Source: CAZWDL01 sp964632995
Lineage (GTDB): Bacteria > Bacteroidota > Bacteroidia > Chitinophagales > Saprospiraceae
DNA length: 64,000 bases
Reading direction: 5' to 3'
Assembly (NCBI GenBank): GCA_964632995.1
Contig: CAZWDL010000021.1
Coordinates: forward strand, 10,521-74,520
Position numbers and translations under genes: made by a program. This document shows positions 35,056 through 44,286 of the stretch, one piece after another. The notes under the pieces are model-generated. The model saw nothing but the letters and a program-made list of their open reading frames with translations, searched no databases and was not told the DNA's origin. Each line of letters opens with the position of its first letter. Within the stretch, counting starts at the first letter, position 1.

Positions 35056-36783
35056 CTACTTCGCATACCGCCGTCGACGGATATAGTTGTATCCGATTCC
35101 GAACAAAGCCAGAAAAAACAAAGGCGCCAGGATATTGATCAGTCGCCATTTCGTGGTTTCGGCACGGGCCTGCGCCTGATCCAGGAGGCGCAGTTTAACT
35201 TCTTTACCGCGGGCCTCGATGATGCCGCGGTCATCGATCAGGTATTCCAGGGCGTTAATGATAAAATCTTTATTCGCGAAGCGATAGCGTTCGAATTCAT
35301 TAAAGCCGAGTGGGCTGAAAGACTGTTTCTCCCAGTTGACGTTATTGCGGGCCACATCGCCGTCAGCGACGACGATCATGCGATTGTCTACGCTCTCTGC
35401 TTTGAATTCCAGATCGAGTTGCTGCAGACCGGCCAACATGCCTTCGGTAACCCGGTTTTCGTACATCGAAGGGAAAGTCCCCTCCAGCAACATAGCGACG
35501 GGTTGACGCCCCTCGCCAAAGCGCGCCGGATCGAGTTCGTAGCGCAGGAATTCGAAATCCATTCGCAGGGGGGGATACTGCAGCATACTGCGTTCCGAGG
35601 AGCTCAACAAGGGTGTTTTCCGGACCTTGGTTTTGGTGCGCACCTCTATATCCAGCGAGCTGGGATAAAATAGATTGACCGGACCCAGTCCTTTGACGAC
35701 GGGATGTTCCGAGGCCGCCGTCACCACGGGGTGATAGGGATATTTTTTATAATCAAACTGCGGGGCATTGCCCATCATGCCGGAAGCCAACGGGATGCGG
35801 GTACTCTGCAGATCGAGTACCAGGTTGGGCTGAATGCGAATGCCGTAACGAAAAAGCAGATCATCGATATTGAGGTCGTATTCCACCGGAACGTATCCTT
35901 CGGGGCGGCGCAAGCTGTCGAGATCGACCCGCAAAGCATCCAGTAGCCACAACACTTTTCCGCCGTTCATAATGTACTGGTCGATTTTGAACTTGTCTTT
36001 CTCGGAAAAGGGACGCGTAGGTTTGGCGACGACCAGGACTGCGATATCCTGACTCAGGGTGACCACGCTATCGAGGTGCAGGCGGCCCGTATCGTAAAAA
36101 GCGCGCAGGGTACGCTCCAGGTCGGCGGTTTCCAGCGGAATCAGCTCCCCGTGCCCATTCGTAAATACAATCGGGGGCTTCTTCGGGTTTCGCAGTTTCT
36201 GGATAGCATTGGCGAATTTGTATTCCAGCAGGCTGATCGAGTTATTCAGCACCACTTCCTGCGGCATGCCGGGCACTTCATTTTCCAAAAAGTTGACCGG
36301 CAGGCTACGTCCCTTATAATAAAAAATGGCGTAGGGATAGATCAGCTTTTGTGACTGCTCGCCGCTGGAGCGCACAGTCAGGGTAATGGGACGGATGCCT
36401 TGCTCCTCGAGTTGCTGAGCCAGGGCATTCACCTCTTCGGGATTACCCGCTCTCGGATCTACGAATTCATATTCGATATAGCCCGACTCCGAACGGAAAT
36501 CATCAAGTATATCCTGTACATTAGTTTGCAGCCGTTTAAAACCGGCGGGGAATGCGCCCTCCAGCAAAACCCTAACCGTGACCACGTCGTCCAGGTCCTG
36601 CAGCAGCTCAAGCGTCGGATCGGTCAGCGTGTAGCGCTTCTCCTCGGTCATATCCCAATAGGTGTAAAGGGGTTGGTCCCCAAAGCGCGCATTCGCCAAA
36701 ATATTGATGAAAATCACCACGCCTGCGAAAAGCCCCAGCTGCAGCAGCGATTGTGTTTTTTTATTTTGTTTCTTTTTCGTCAT
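35056..36783 (-). CDS. gldG: GldG, gliding-motility ABC transporter auxiliary subunit
   Basis: The 575-residue protein has an N-terminal membrane helix (about 14-32) and a C-terminal helix (about 548-566) before a basic RRRRYAK tail. The extracytoplasmic region between them starts YWDMTEEKRYTLTDPTLELL, the standard GldG/ABC-auxiliary opening. It includes PIVFTNGHGELIP and KVLWLLDALRVDLDSL segments. Together with GldA and GldF it forms an ABC complex needed for gliding in Flavobacterium. The gene follows gldF at 18 bp, so translation is likely coupled. Confidence 0.92.
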   Translation of the reverse strand: MTKKKQNKKTQSLLQLGLFAGVVIFINILANARFGDQPLYTYWDMTEEKRYTLTDPTLELLQDLDDVVTVRVLLEGAFPAGFKRLQTNVQDILDDFRSESGYIEYEFVDPRAGNPEEVNALAQQLEEQGIRPITLTVRSSGEQSQKLIYPYAIFYYKGRSLPVNFLENEVPGMPQEVVLNNSISLLEYKFANAIQKLRNPKKPPIVFTNGHGELIPLETADLERTLRAFYDTGRLHLDSVVTLSQDIAVLVVAKPTRPFSEKDKFKIDQYIMNGGKVLWLLDALRVDLDSLRRPEGYVPVEYDLNIDDLLFRYGIRIQPNLVLDLQSTRIPLASGMMGNAPQFDYKKYPYHPVVTAASEHPVVKGLGPVNLFYPSSLDIEVRTKTKVRKTPLLSSSERSMLQYPPLRMDFEFLRYELDPARFGEGRQPVAMLLEGTFPSMYENRVTEGMLAGLQQLDLEFKAESVDNRMIVVADGDVARNNVNWEKQSFSPLGFNEFERYRFANKDFIINALEYLIDDRGIIEARGKEVKLRLLDQAQARAETTKWRLINILAPLFFLALFGIGYNYIRRRRYAK

Positions 36784-36801
36784 AGTCAGTTTTGGTTCTA
36801 C

Positions 36802-37533
36802 TCACCATTTTCTTCGATCCAGCGAAACCAGCGTCATCATGACGAACAAGCCGATCAAGGAGAGAAAATAGATCAGGTCCCGGGTATCCAGCAAGCCCCG
36901 GCTGATAGAATTGTAGTGGTGCTCCATACCGATCATCTGCACGGTATCGTCCAGCGTTCCCACAAAGACCGGCAGTTTGCTGATATAGAAAAAGCCGTAG
37001 TACAACAGAAAACTCAGGAAAGCAGCCAGGATGAAAGCCACGATCTGATTGTTGGTCAGCGAGGAGGCGAACAGGCCGATGGCGACAAAGGAACCGGCAA
37101 GGAAAACCAGGCCAATGTAGGAACCCAGTATGGCTCCGGAATCCAGGTTGCCCTTAGGAGAGCCCAGCTGATAAAGAGTGTAGTAGAATAAAAGGGTTGG
37201 CAGCAGGGCGAAGACCAGCAGCAGCAGCGCCGCCCAGTATTTTCCCATAACGATATTCAGGTCTGATACAGGTTTTGTGACCAGCAATTCTAAAGTGCCG
37301 TTGTGCTTTTCCTCGGCCAGGGAACGCATGGTGATAGCTGGAATCAGCAACATGAAGATCTGTGGAGCGATGTCGAAAAACTGATCCAGCGTAGCGAAAT
37401 TGTACTCCAGCAGGCTGGTATCGGGAAAAACGAAAAGCACCATGCCCAGAATAATCAGGAACACCCCAATGACGATGTATCCGATCAGCGAGCTGAAAAA
37501 GGTATTGATTTCCTTTGTGAATATACTTAGCAC
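36802..37533 (-). CDS. gldF: GldF, gliding-motility ABC transporter permease
   Basis: A 243-residue integral membrane protein with about six hydrophobic segments. It opens IFTKEINTFFSSLIGYIVIGVFL, and after the second helix has the cytoplasmic signature MRSLAEEKHNGTLELLVTKPVSDLNIVMGKYWAALLL of ABC-2-type permeases. It ends VMMTLVSLDRRKW. It would form the membrane channel used with GldA ATPase and GldG. Confidence 0.92.
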   Translation of the reverse strand: MLSIFTKEINTFFSSLIGYIVIGVFLIILGMVLFVFPDTSLLEYNFATLDQFFDIAPQIFMLLIPAITMRSLAEEKHNGTLELLVTKPVSDLNIVMGKYWAALLLLVFALLPTLLFYYTLYQLGSPKGNLDSGAILGSYIGLVFLAGSFVAIGLFASSLTNNQIVAFILAAFLSFLLYYGFFYISKLPVFVGTLDDTVQMIGMEHHYNSISRGLLDTRDLIYFLSLIGLFVMMTLVSLDRRKW

Positions 37534-37570
37534 CGTTGCCTCTTTTTTAAACTGTTATTATGTGTTGGCT

Positions 37571-38236
37571 CTACTCGCCGGTCTCTCCAACGTAGACCGG
37601 ATTGCGTCTATTGTAAGTTTGCAGGACGCGCCCCCAGTCTATATCCTCCGTGGGAGTGGACTGTAGTTGCTGAAGCAACTCGGGATCATCGGCGACCCAT
37701 TCAAAAACATTGTTCCGCGTAAGTTCCGCGACAGCGCCGGATACGATATCGTAAAGCATCCAGATCTCCACAGTTTGCTTACGCGGCACCTGTCCGCTGC
37801 GAAAAGGTTTTCCGGTCAGCGGGTTGTAAGCGTTGATGGTCACCATGCGCATTTCCTGCCGTTCGAAGCGGTACAGGCTGTATTTTCCCTGGATGAGCAG
37901 GCCGCCGAACAACTGCACCTCTTTTTCCAGAGAGTCCACTTCAATGTGTACATATAGCAGGCTGTCGCGGGCCAGGGCATACACTGTTTCGGGAGGAACG
38001 ACACTGCCGTTGTCCTTCCGGCGCAATGCTGCCAGCCGGGCCAGCCCTTTTTCCGGGTTACTTGCCAGGATGGCCTCCACGTCAGGCCACTGCAGGTCGG
38101 GACGGTTTTGCTGCACCGATTCCAGTGACAGGTAAATGCCGCTGGAAAAGATAAAGCGAGGCGTCAGCCGTTCCTGCTTTTGAGCCGGCAGAAGACTGCT
38201 CCAGATAAACGCGAGTAGTAGTGCTGCATATTTCAA
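37571..38236 (-). CDS. Secreted protein of unknown function inside the gld operon
   Basis: I do not recognise a named family. The 221-residue product has a signal peptide (about 1-18, ending PAQ). Its body contains FSSGIYLSLESVQQNRPDLQW, FGGLLIQGKYSLYRFERQEM and a C-terminal FEWVADDPELLQQL. It lies between gldA (41 bp upstream) and gldF (37 bp downstream) on the same strand and must be co-transcribed. Its position suggests an extracytoplasmic partner of the Gld transporter, but no motif proves it. Confidence 0.75.
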   Translation of the reverse strand: MKYAALLLAFIWSSLLPAQKQERLTPRFIFSSGIYLSLESVQQNRPDLQWPDVEAILASNPEKGLARLAALRRKDNGSVVPPETVYALARDSLLYVHIEVDSLEKEVQLFGGLLIQGKYSLYRFERQEMRMVTINAYNPLTGKPFRSGQVPRKQTVEIWMLYDIVSGAVAELTRNNVFEWVADDPELLQQLQSTPTEDIDWGRVLQTYNRRNPVYVGETGE

Positions 38237-38277
38237 ACTATACTATATTTGGTATGTGTGGTTTCAAAGGATCTTGC

Positions 38278-39201
38278 TCAGGCTGAAACAGCATCTTTCC
38301 GGGTCAGCTGTTGGAACACATCTTCCACGGTAAACGTTTCCTTATGCATTTCCAACAGGGTGAGCTGCCGGTCGACGGCAAAGCGAAATATCTGTGGCCG
38401 GATGTCGTGTTCCCGGGGGGTGATCAATTGCCAGCGACGCCGGTCCAGCTTCCGAACCTGCTGCACATGCGGCAGTTGGCCGAGTTCCTGCTTTGACACC
38501 TTTTCCTGAAATTCGACCGTAACAACGGCCTCACCCGCAATTCGGTTTTGTAGCGTTGTAATGGGATCATCCGCTACAATGCGCCCCCGGTTGATGATCA
38601 GCACCCGGTCACAGATAGCCTGTACTTCCTGCATAATGTGCGTTGAAAAAATAACGGTCTTTTCTTCCCCCAGGTTTTTTATCAGCCGGCGAATTTCCAC
38701 CAGCTGGTTGGGATCCAGCCCGGAGGTAGGTTCGTCCAGGATCAGTACGGCGGGGTCGTGCAGCAGGGCCTGTGCCAGCCCTACCCGCTGACGGTATCCC
38801 TTTGACAGGGCGCCGATCAGCTTGTGCTGTTCGCGTTCCAGACCGGTTTGTTCAATCATCTGCGCCACGCGCTCCTTAACCCGGCTCACCTTGTGCAATC
38901 CCGCTACGAAAGTGAGATACTCCTTGACGTACATATCGGGATAAAGCGGATTGTGCTCCGGCAGATAGCCGATACAGCGCCGCACCGCCATCGGGTCTTC
39001 CTCAACGTCGTATCCGCAGACCGAAGCCCTCCCGCTGCTGGGAGGAATGAAGCAGGTAATCATTTTCATGGTCGTCGTCTTTCCCGCACCGTTGGGGCCC
39101 AGGAAGCCAAGCACTTCCCCACGCCGGGCCCCGAAGGTAACTTCGTCGACAGCGCGCTGCTCGTCGTATAGCTTCGTCAAATTTTCTACTTCGACCGACA
39201 T
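38278..39201 (-). CDS. gldA: GldA, gliding-motility ABC transporter ATPase
   Basis: The 307-residue protein has the Walker A motif GPNGAGKTTT (35-44). The signature motif is LSKGYRQRVGLAQAL and Walker B with D-loop is AVLILDEPTSGLD. The H-loop is in IIFSTHIMQEV (as VIFSTH). The extra C-terminal ~80 residues (KQELGQLPHVQQV onward) are the GldA-type extension. In Flavobacterium johnsoniae GldA energises the GldFG permease. Here it is the first gene of the cluster, which reads gldA, unknown, gldF, gldG, DUF4340. Confidence 0.92.
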   Translation of the reverse strand: MSVEVENLTKLYDEQRAVDEVTFGARRGEVLGFLGPNGAGKTTTMKMITCFIPPSSGRASVCGYDVEEDPMAVRRCIGYLPEHNPLYPDMYVKEYLTFVAGLHKVSRVKERVAQMIEQTGLEREQHKLIGALSKGYRQRVGLAQALLHDPAVLILDEPTSGLDPNQLVEIRRLIKNLGEEKTVIFSTHIMQEVQAICDRVLIINRGRIVADDPITTLQNRIAGEAVVTVEFQEKVSKQELGQLPHVQQVRKLDRRRWQLITPREHDIRPQIFRFAVDRQLTLLEMHKETFTVEDVFQQLTRKDAVSA

Positions 39202-39400
39202 ACACTTCTTTTATACTATGATCTGCAAAACTACTAAAATTAGGCGCTACTCCCAATGGCAGCTTGTCTTCCCTTGTGGTCACAAACGTCAAAAAACAGT
39301 AAAAGCCTCCTAAATTTTTGTTAAAATTGGGGCCCTTGCTGAAAAGCGCCTTCCCCTTATGGGAAAAAATAATTTTTGATAACCCTTTAACGAAATATTC

Positions 39401-40522
39401 ATGGCACAGAGAGTAATCACCCGCGTCGGACTGTACCGCCTTCGCGTTCCATTGAAAGAACCGTTTGTCATATCACTGGAAACGATAACGCACGCTGAGA
39501 ATATACTGGTGCTGATCCACACTGCCGATGGGCAGACCGGCTACGGTGAATGCAGCCCTTACCGGACAATTACCGGAGAGAGCCAGGACGGCGCCTACGC
39601 GGTAGGCCGGGAACTGGGACGCTTGCTGTTGGGGCGTGATCCGGTAGCGCTGGAAGATAATCTCGACCGGCTCGACCGCCATATATACGGCAATCGCTGT
39701 ATCAAAAGCGCCTTCGACATGGCCCTGTACGATCTGGCGGCGCGGTACGCCGGGCTGCCGTTATACGCTTTTCTGGGGGGAAATAACGACCGCCCCCTGC
39801 GCACGGATATGACCGTCAGCATCGGCGCGCCGGAAAAGATGGCCGCGGATGCGCGCAGCTTTCAGCAAGCCGGTTTTGAGGCTATAAAGGTAAAATTGGG
39901 CACTCAAACCGATGATGATGTCGCCCGCATAAAAGCTGTGCGGCAGGCGATCGGAAAGGATATTCCGCTGAGGATCGACGCCAACCAGGGATGGGACCTG
40001 CCCACCGCTACCCGTACGCTGCAGGCATTGGCCGGCTTTGGCATTGAATATTGCGAGGCGCCGATTCCAAAGTGGCAGTATGAAGCCCTTCCTTTGCTCA
40101 GAAAACAAAGCCTCATCCCTATTATGGCTGACGAATCGATATTCGACCATCACGACGCCTTCCGGCTGGCGAAGCTGGGCGCCTGCGATTTTTTCAATAT
40201 CAAGTTAGCCAAGTCAGGAGGAATTAGAAATGCGCTGCGCATCGTCGCCGTGGCGGAGGCCGCCGGCATCCCTTCTCAGGTGGGGTGCTTTTCCGAAACG
40301 CGGCTGGGCATCACCGCCCTGGCCCACCTGGCGCTGGCCCGCCGCAGTATTCATCACTACGATATGGATAGCTTCCTCATGCTCGCCGAAGATCCCATTG
40401 AAGGAGGGGTAAATTATCAGCCCGGCGGGCGCATCAGCGTTCCGGAAAAGCCTGGCTTGGGAATTCATATCCCGGAGGCCCGGATGAGTAAAATGGAAGG
40501 AACCCTACTTGAAAACTCCTGA
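39401..40522 (+). CDS. Dipeptide epimerase (enolase superfamily)
   Basis: A 373-residue member of the muconate-lactonising subgroup. The catalytic lysine pair is in AIKVKLG, and the metal ligands are in LRIDANQGWD, YCEAPI and MADESIFD. The second general base is in FNIKLAKSGG. Near the C-terminus HYDMDSFLML carries the Asp-x-Asp that binds the substrate's amino group in L-Ala-D/L-Glu-type epimerases. It probably epimerises a dipeptide from peptidoglycan turnover. It is convergent with the META-domain lipoprotein gene; the two stops are almost adjacent. Confidence 0.88.
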   Translation: MAQRVITRVGLYRLRVPLKEPFVISLETITHAENILVLIHTADGQTGYGECSPYRTITGESQDGAYAVGRELGRLLLGRDPVALEDNLDRLDRHIYGNRCIKSAFDMALYDLAARYAGLPLYAFLGGNNDRPLRTDMTVSIGAPEKMAADARSFQQAGFEAIKVKLGTQTDDDVARIKAVRQAIGKDIPLRIDANQGWDLPTATRTLQALAGFGIEYCEAPIPKWQYEALPLLRKQSLIPIMADESIFDHHDAFRLAKLGACDFFNIKLAKSGGIRNALRIVAVAEAAGIPSQVGCFSETRLGITALAHLALARRSIHHYDMDSFLMLAEDPIEGGVNYQPGGRISVPEKPGLGIHIPEARMSKMEGTLLENS

Positions 40523-40523
40523 A

Positions 40524-40994
40524 TCAGCTGCTAAAGATCAGCTTCCGACCGTCCTCCAAGGTCATCGTCAATTTACCTTCGGAGATTTCATAATCGGCAG
40601 CCAGGCTGAGCATATCCAGATATTGATCCTGCATAGGTTCAAGTTCCTCCGGACAGGGTTTGGTAGTGGCCACCACATCATCGATACCCATACCGGTATC
40701 CATGCTGGCCAATCTTCCCGTATAATTATTACAGACGGCCTTGCCTGTCACCGTATTATTTTTCAGATCCATATTAAGGGTGATCTCCACATCATCAGCG
40801 ACCTCCTGCATTTGTCCGGGTTCGCCGTAAGATTGAAGCCTCCAGACCTTAACATCCTCCATTTCCCGGGAGGAAGTGGTTTGTTCCTCCGCTTCGGTCA
40901 TGGCTTGCTGTTCTGTAGTTTCCTCCTGAGTCTGCTGCTGACAAGATGCCAGAAAAAACAGGGAAAAGACGAGAGATGAGAGTAAGTATTTCAT
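40524..40994 (-). CDS. META-domain lipoprotein
   Basis: A 156-residue lipoprotein with lipobox LASC (Cys at about 18), followed by a Gln/Glu/Thr-rich linker to about residue 45. The folded part resembles the META/HslJ family: VWRLQSYG, VEITLNMDLKNNTVTGKAVCNNYTG, TKPCPEELEPMQDQYLDML and EGKLTMTLEDGRKLIF. The two cysteines (CNNY and KPCP) are typical of this family. HslJ relatives are linked to outer-membrane stability or heat and antibiotic tolerance; the exact role here is unknown. Confidence 0.8.
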   Translation of the reverse strand: MKYLLSSLVFSLFFLASCQQQTQEETTEQQAMTEAEEQTTSSREMEDVKVWRLQSYGEPGQMQEVADDVEITLNMDLKNNTVTGKAVCNNYTGRLASMDTGMGIDDVVATTKPCPEELEPMQDQYLDMLSLAADYEISEGKLTMTLEDGRKLIFSS

Positions 40995-41171
40995 GAATCT
41001 TTTGTTTTATTCACTTACTATAAAACAATTTTATTTCCGCTGTTCAACTACCGTCCCGTACATTTTTGTCCTACGTGCCGGGTGCATCATTTTTGAAAAA
41101 AACCTATCTTACTTACTATTTCCTCCTTTTTTGCGTTTAAATATATACTTAACTAATCAAATACATCTGAC

Positions 41172-41813
41172 ATGAGAATGCTATCTGTCTTTTTTCTCGC
41201 CGCAGTGATTTTATTCGCCGGGCAAATCCATGCCCAGGAAACTGATATGACAAAGGAAGAGCGAAAGAAGTGGAAAAAGCTTGCCAAGCGCTACAAGCGC
41301 AACCCGGAGGCACTGGCCAGGCTTACGGAAGAAAGAGAAGAACTGTTGAACGAAAACAATCAGCTTGAGGAGCAAGTGGAGGAATTGAAATCTGAAAACA
41401 ACCTGTTGGAAGAGCAGGTGAATCAACTGGAATCCGCCAATACGGAACTGAACCAGGATCTGATGATGGCCCAATCTACCATCCGCCAGCTCCAGGAACA
41501 ACAGGACCAGATGACCGATAAAGGAAGGACGGTATCTCAACCTGAAATGGATATGAGCGGCACCGTATACCGCATACAGATCGGCGCCTTCGAAAAAAAA
41601 ACCCTACCGGAAGAGCTCACTACTGCTGAAAACATGAAAGTGGAAGAAACAGAAGGTATGCAAAAAGTAATGGTGGGACAGTTCCGCGATTTCAATACCG
41701 CCAAACAACTCATGGATTACCTCCGGAAAATGGGTGTCGAAGGCGCCTGGATCGTCCCCTACCGGGACGGTCAGCGCATCTCGCTGAAAGAAGCACTCGG
41801 AACAGAACAGTAA
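41172..41813 (+). CDS. SPOR-domain protein with coiled coil
   Basis: The 213-residue protein has a signal peptide (1-20, ending IHAQ), then a Lys-rich stretch (EERKKWKKLAKRYKRN). A heptad coiled coil follows, rich in Glu/Leu/Asn (about 50-115). The C-terminal SPOR domain (about 132-205) contains YRIQIGAFEKKTLP and VMVGQFRDFNTAKQLMDYLRKMG. SPOR domains bind denuded glycan strands of peptidoglycan, so the protein likely sits at the cell wall in the periplasm, possibly at division sites. It is monocistronic with a strong terminator. Confidence 0.88.
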   Translation: MRMLSVFFLAAVILFAGQIHAQETDMTKEERKKWKKLAKRYKRNPEALARLTEEREELLNENNQLEEQVEELKSENNLLEEQVNQLESANTELNQDLMMAQSTIRQLQEQQDQMTDKGRTVSQPEMDMSGTVYRIQIGAFEKKTLPEELTTAENMKVEETEGMQKVMVGQFRDFNTAKQLMDYLRKMGVEGAWIVPYRDGQRISLKEALGTEQ

Positions 41814-41841
41814 TAAGAAAACGTTGAAGTCCGGGGTAAAG

Positions 41842-41893
41842 AAAAGCGATTGTTCACAACAGTGCAGTACCGTTATTGAACAATCGCTTTTTT
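41842..41893 (+). terminator. Terminator of the SPOR-domain gene
   Basis: AAAAGCGATTGTTCA (41842-41856) pairs perfectly with TGAACAATCGCTTTT (41877-41891) around a 20-nt loop, with TT after it. Confidence 0.85.
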
Positions 41894-41981
41894 ATTGGGG
41901 AAAATAATAGCGTTGTTGCTCAAGTTGCAAAGCACAACTTCTTTTGGCATGCAAGAGTACGCTTAAACTTTAAATCCGTTC

Positions 41982-42017
41982 AAAAAAAATAGAGGATTCC
42001 GCAAGTGCGGAATCCTC
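41982..42017 (-). terminator. Terminator downstream of tRNA-Arg (minus strand)
   Basis: The arms 41992-42003 and 42006-42017 are perfectly complementary (12 bp). On the minus strand the hairpin is followed by a run of eight T residues (complement of A 41982-41989). It ends the tRNA transcript coming from 42229. Confidence 0.85.
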
Positions 42018-42157
42018 ATAACCCCAAAAAACCAAATGAAAACAATCTTAATTATCTTTGATAACAATTAAACGCCGCAGATCAATTTTAGTTCGCATAA
42101 GGCGCCCTCGTTTTACATTTTCAGCATTTTTTAACAATAATACTGAGATTTTCGCTG

Positions 42158-42229
42158 TGGACCCACCAGGATTCGAACCTGGATCTTAGGTTCCGGAAAC
42201 CTACATACTATCCCTTGTACTATGGGTCC
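42158..42229 (-). tRNA. tRNA-Arg (anticodon CCG)
   Basis: Read on the minus strand, the acceptor stem GGACCCA pairs with TGGGTCC, with discriminator A. The anticodon arm is TAGGT-TTCCGGA-ACCTA, giving anticodon CCG, which reads CGG codons. The T arm is CCAGG-TTCGAAT-CCTGG. The D stem GTAC/GTAT has one wobble pair. The CCA end is not encoded. Nothing else is co-transcribed before the terminator at 41982-42017. Confidence 0.95.
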
Positions 42230-42340
42230 TTTTCAAATCGGAAGGCAAAGATATGACCTTCGGTTTGTAATTACAAGTGAATTCCTGATAAAGTTCACTT
42301 TGCGGAAACGCCAGTGGCTTCGGCACTAGTGCAAACCGGT

Positions 42341-42814
42341 TCACGCATCATTGAGTTTAAGCACCTGGCCCCTGTACCACTGCAGTGCTTTATCAAGATA
42401 CTTCCTGGCAGTAGAAGACAATCCGCGCTGTAATTCCCATTCTGCTCCTTTGATCCCCAGGAGAAAAGCCGGTGGACAGGCGCCGTACAGTTCCCGGCTT
42501 ACTGCCAGCACGGCGGACGGAGCAACGGAATGAGTAGTAAAGCTGAAACTACTTTCGGGATGACAAGGTTCCAGTGAAAAACCGCTGGCTAGTCGCTCCC
42601 TGGAAGCATCGACAAAAAGCACTGCCGTTGCGCCGGCGATCAGGGCGGCATCTTCAACTTGTAACTGATAACGGTAGTGGATCTCGCCCGGGAAGGGCAT
42701 CTGCTCAGCTTCCCGGGCAAATGCCCAGCCCAATCCGTCGTCCTGCCGGCCATCGTTGCCGATGGCCAGTAGCAGCACTCCGGGTTGATTGAGGCAATCA
42801 AGTGTGTAGCTCAT
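42341..42814 (-). CDS. hoxW: [NiFe] hydrogenase maturation endopeptidase
   Basis: Clips the C-terminal extension from the nickel-loaded HoxH. The 157-residue protein starts with the family motif LLAIGNDGRQDDGLGW (Asp25/26). It keeps the second acidic ligand in VLFVDAS (Asp65) and the histidine in TTHSVAP (His91); these three bind nickel in the family. The gene overlaps the 3' end of hoxH by 17 bp, indicating coupled translation and a dedicated protease-substrate pair. It is the last gene of the hydrogenase operon. Confidence 0.9.
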   Translation of the reverse strand: MSYTLDCLNQPGVLLLAIGNDGRQDDGLGWAFAREAEQMPFPGEIHYRYQLQVEDAALIAGATAVLFVDASRERLASGFSLEPCHPESSFSFTTHSVAPSAVLAVSRELYGACPPAFLLGIKGAEWELQRGLSSTARKYLDKALQWYRGQVLKLNDA

Positions 42815-44261
42815 CTTTTAGTCTTTCCTGTATGACCTGACCGCGATGATCGAAAAGGGTCACGCGTAAGGGCATGTGCCCGATGGCATGGGTAGCACAG
42901 CTCAAGCAAGGATCGTAGGCGCGGATGGCCGTTTCGATGTGATTGAGCATGGGTTCCGTGATTTCGGGCTGGCTGTCCAGCGTCTCCCGGGCCACTTCCC
43001 GCACTGCGCGGTTCATAGCTTCATTATTATGTGTGGTGGACACAATGAGGTTGCACCAGGTCACCTGGCCGCGCTCATCGGCGCGGTAGTGGTGAATGAG
43101 GGTGCCCCGGGGCGCTTCAACCACACCGATACCTTCGGGCTGGCGCCGGCCTTCCCGCACCAGGTCATCGCTGAGAATTTCAGGATCATGGAGCAGGTCG
43201 CGGACGAGTTCGGCACAATGCAGCATTTCGATCAAGCGGGCCCAGTGATAGTACATGGTTCGCTGTACGGGCTTTTGACCGGCAAATTCGAAAAAGACCT
43301 GGCGGGCGGATTCAGCCAGCGGGGTAGAAATGTGATCACAGATATTGATGCGCGCCAGCGGCCCCACACGGTTCCAGCCGGTATCCTTGCCCAGATGTCG
43401 CAGATAGGGAAATTTCAGGTACGACCAATCCACCACATCTTCTCCAAAATAGTCGTCATAATCATAAGGGGAGACGTCATCGAGAGTGCGTTCTCCTGCA
43501 GGCCCTATGGCGCGTAGCAGCCCGTCGTACAGTTCGAGCGCCCCGTTTTCCCCTACCAGCCCAAGGTGTCCGGATGGATAAGCAGCGAAATTGTCCAGCC
43601 ATTCCCGGTTTGATTCGTGATATTGTTTGATGAAATCGACTACGCCCAGGGTCCATTCCACCATCTGATCGATGGAGGGCAGATCGGCAGCGCCGAGAAA
43701 ACGGTCGCGTTCCTGCGCCGTAAAGGTCTTGTAATTGCCGCCTGGAACAGCGGCGATACCGTGAATTCGCTTCCCCGCGATAGCTTTGATGATTTCCTGA
43801 CCGAACTGTCGCATGAGTATACCGCGTTTGGCCAGGTCTTTATTCGCCCGGGCTACCGCTACCACATTGCGCTGGGCGGCCGGCGCATCCGCTCCGAACA
43901 GGAGATCGGGAGAAGCCAGATAGAAAAAATGAAGCGCGTGTGACTGAAAAATTTGTCCGTAGTGCAGCAGCCGGCGAAGCTTATTAGCCGTCGGGGATAG
44001 ATCGCCCGGGTCCAGGCCGTGAAGTTGATCGACGGCTTTGGCAGCAGCCAAATGGTGACTCACCGGACAGATGCCACACAGGCGCTGAACCAGCCCGGGT
44101 ACTTCCCAGTAGGGATGCCCCTGGATAAAACGTTCAAACCCTCGGAACTCTACAATATGAAACCGGGCGTCAGATACATGCCCTTTTTCGTCGAGATGAA
44201 CGGTAACTTTTCCGTGTCCTTCAACCCGGGTGACCGGATCTATGGTGATTTTTTGTTTCAT
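42798..44261 (-). CDS. hoxH: NAD-linked [NiFe] hydrogenase large subunit
   Basis: From ATG 44261 the protein has 487 residues and carries the NiFe active site. The N-terminal motif RLCGICPVSHH supplies Cys62 and Cys65, and the C-terminal motif DPCLSCATH supplies Cys452 and Cys455. After His458 there are 29 residues that HoxW should remove. ITIDPVTRVEGHGKV near the start is the usual large-subunit opening. The longer in-frame version from 44372 would overlap hoxUY and lacks family similarity. Hydrogen oxidation linked to NAD(H), group 3d, is inferred from the operon partners. Confidence 0.95.
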   Translation of the reverse strand: MKQKITIDPVTRVEGHGKVTVHLDEKGHVSDARFHIVEFRGFERFIQGHPYWEVPGLVQRLCGICPVSHHLAAAKAVDQLHGLDPGDLSPTANKLRRLLHYGQIFQSHALHFFYLASPDLLFGADAPAAQRNVVAVARANKDLAKRGILMRQFGQEIIKAIAGKRIHGIAAVPGGNYKTFTAQERDRFLGAADLPSIDQMVEWTLGVVDFIKQYHESNREWLDNFAAYPSGHLGLVGENGALELYDGLLRAIGPAGERTLDDVSPYDYDDYFGEDVVDWSYLKFPYLRHLGKDTGWNRVGPLARINICDHISTPLAESARQVFFEFAGQKPVQRTMYYHWARLIEMLHCAELVRDLLHDPEILSDDLVREGRRQPEGIGVVEAPRGTLIHHYRADERGQVTWCNLIVSTTHNNEAMNRAVREVARETLDSQPEITEPMLNHIETAIRAYDPCLSCATHAIGHMPLRVTLFDHRGQVIQERLKDELHT

Positions 44262-44286
44262 GGTATTGCTTTTAGCGTTGAGCCCT

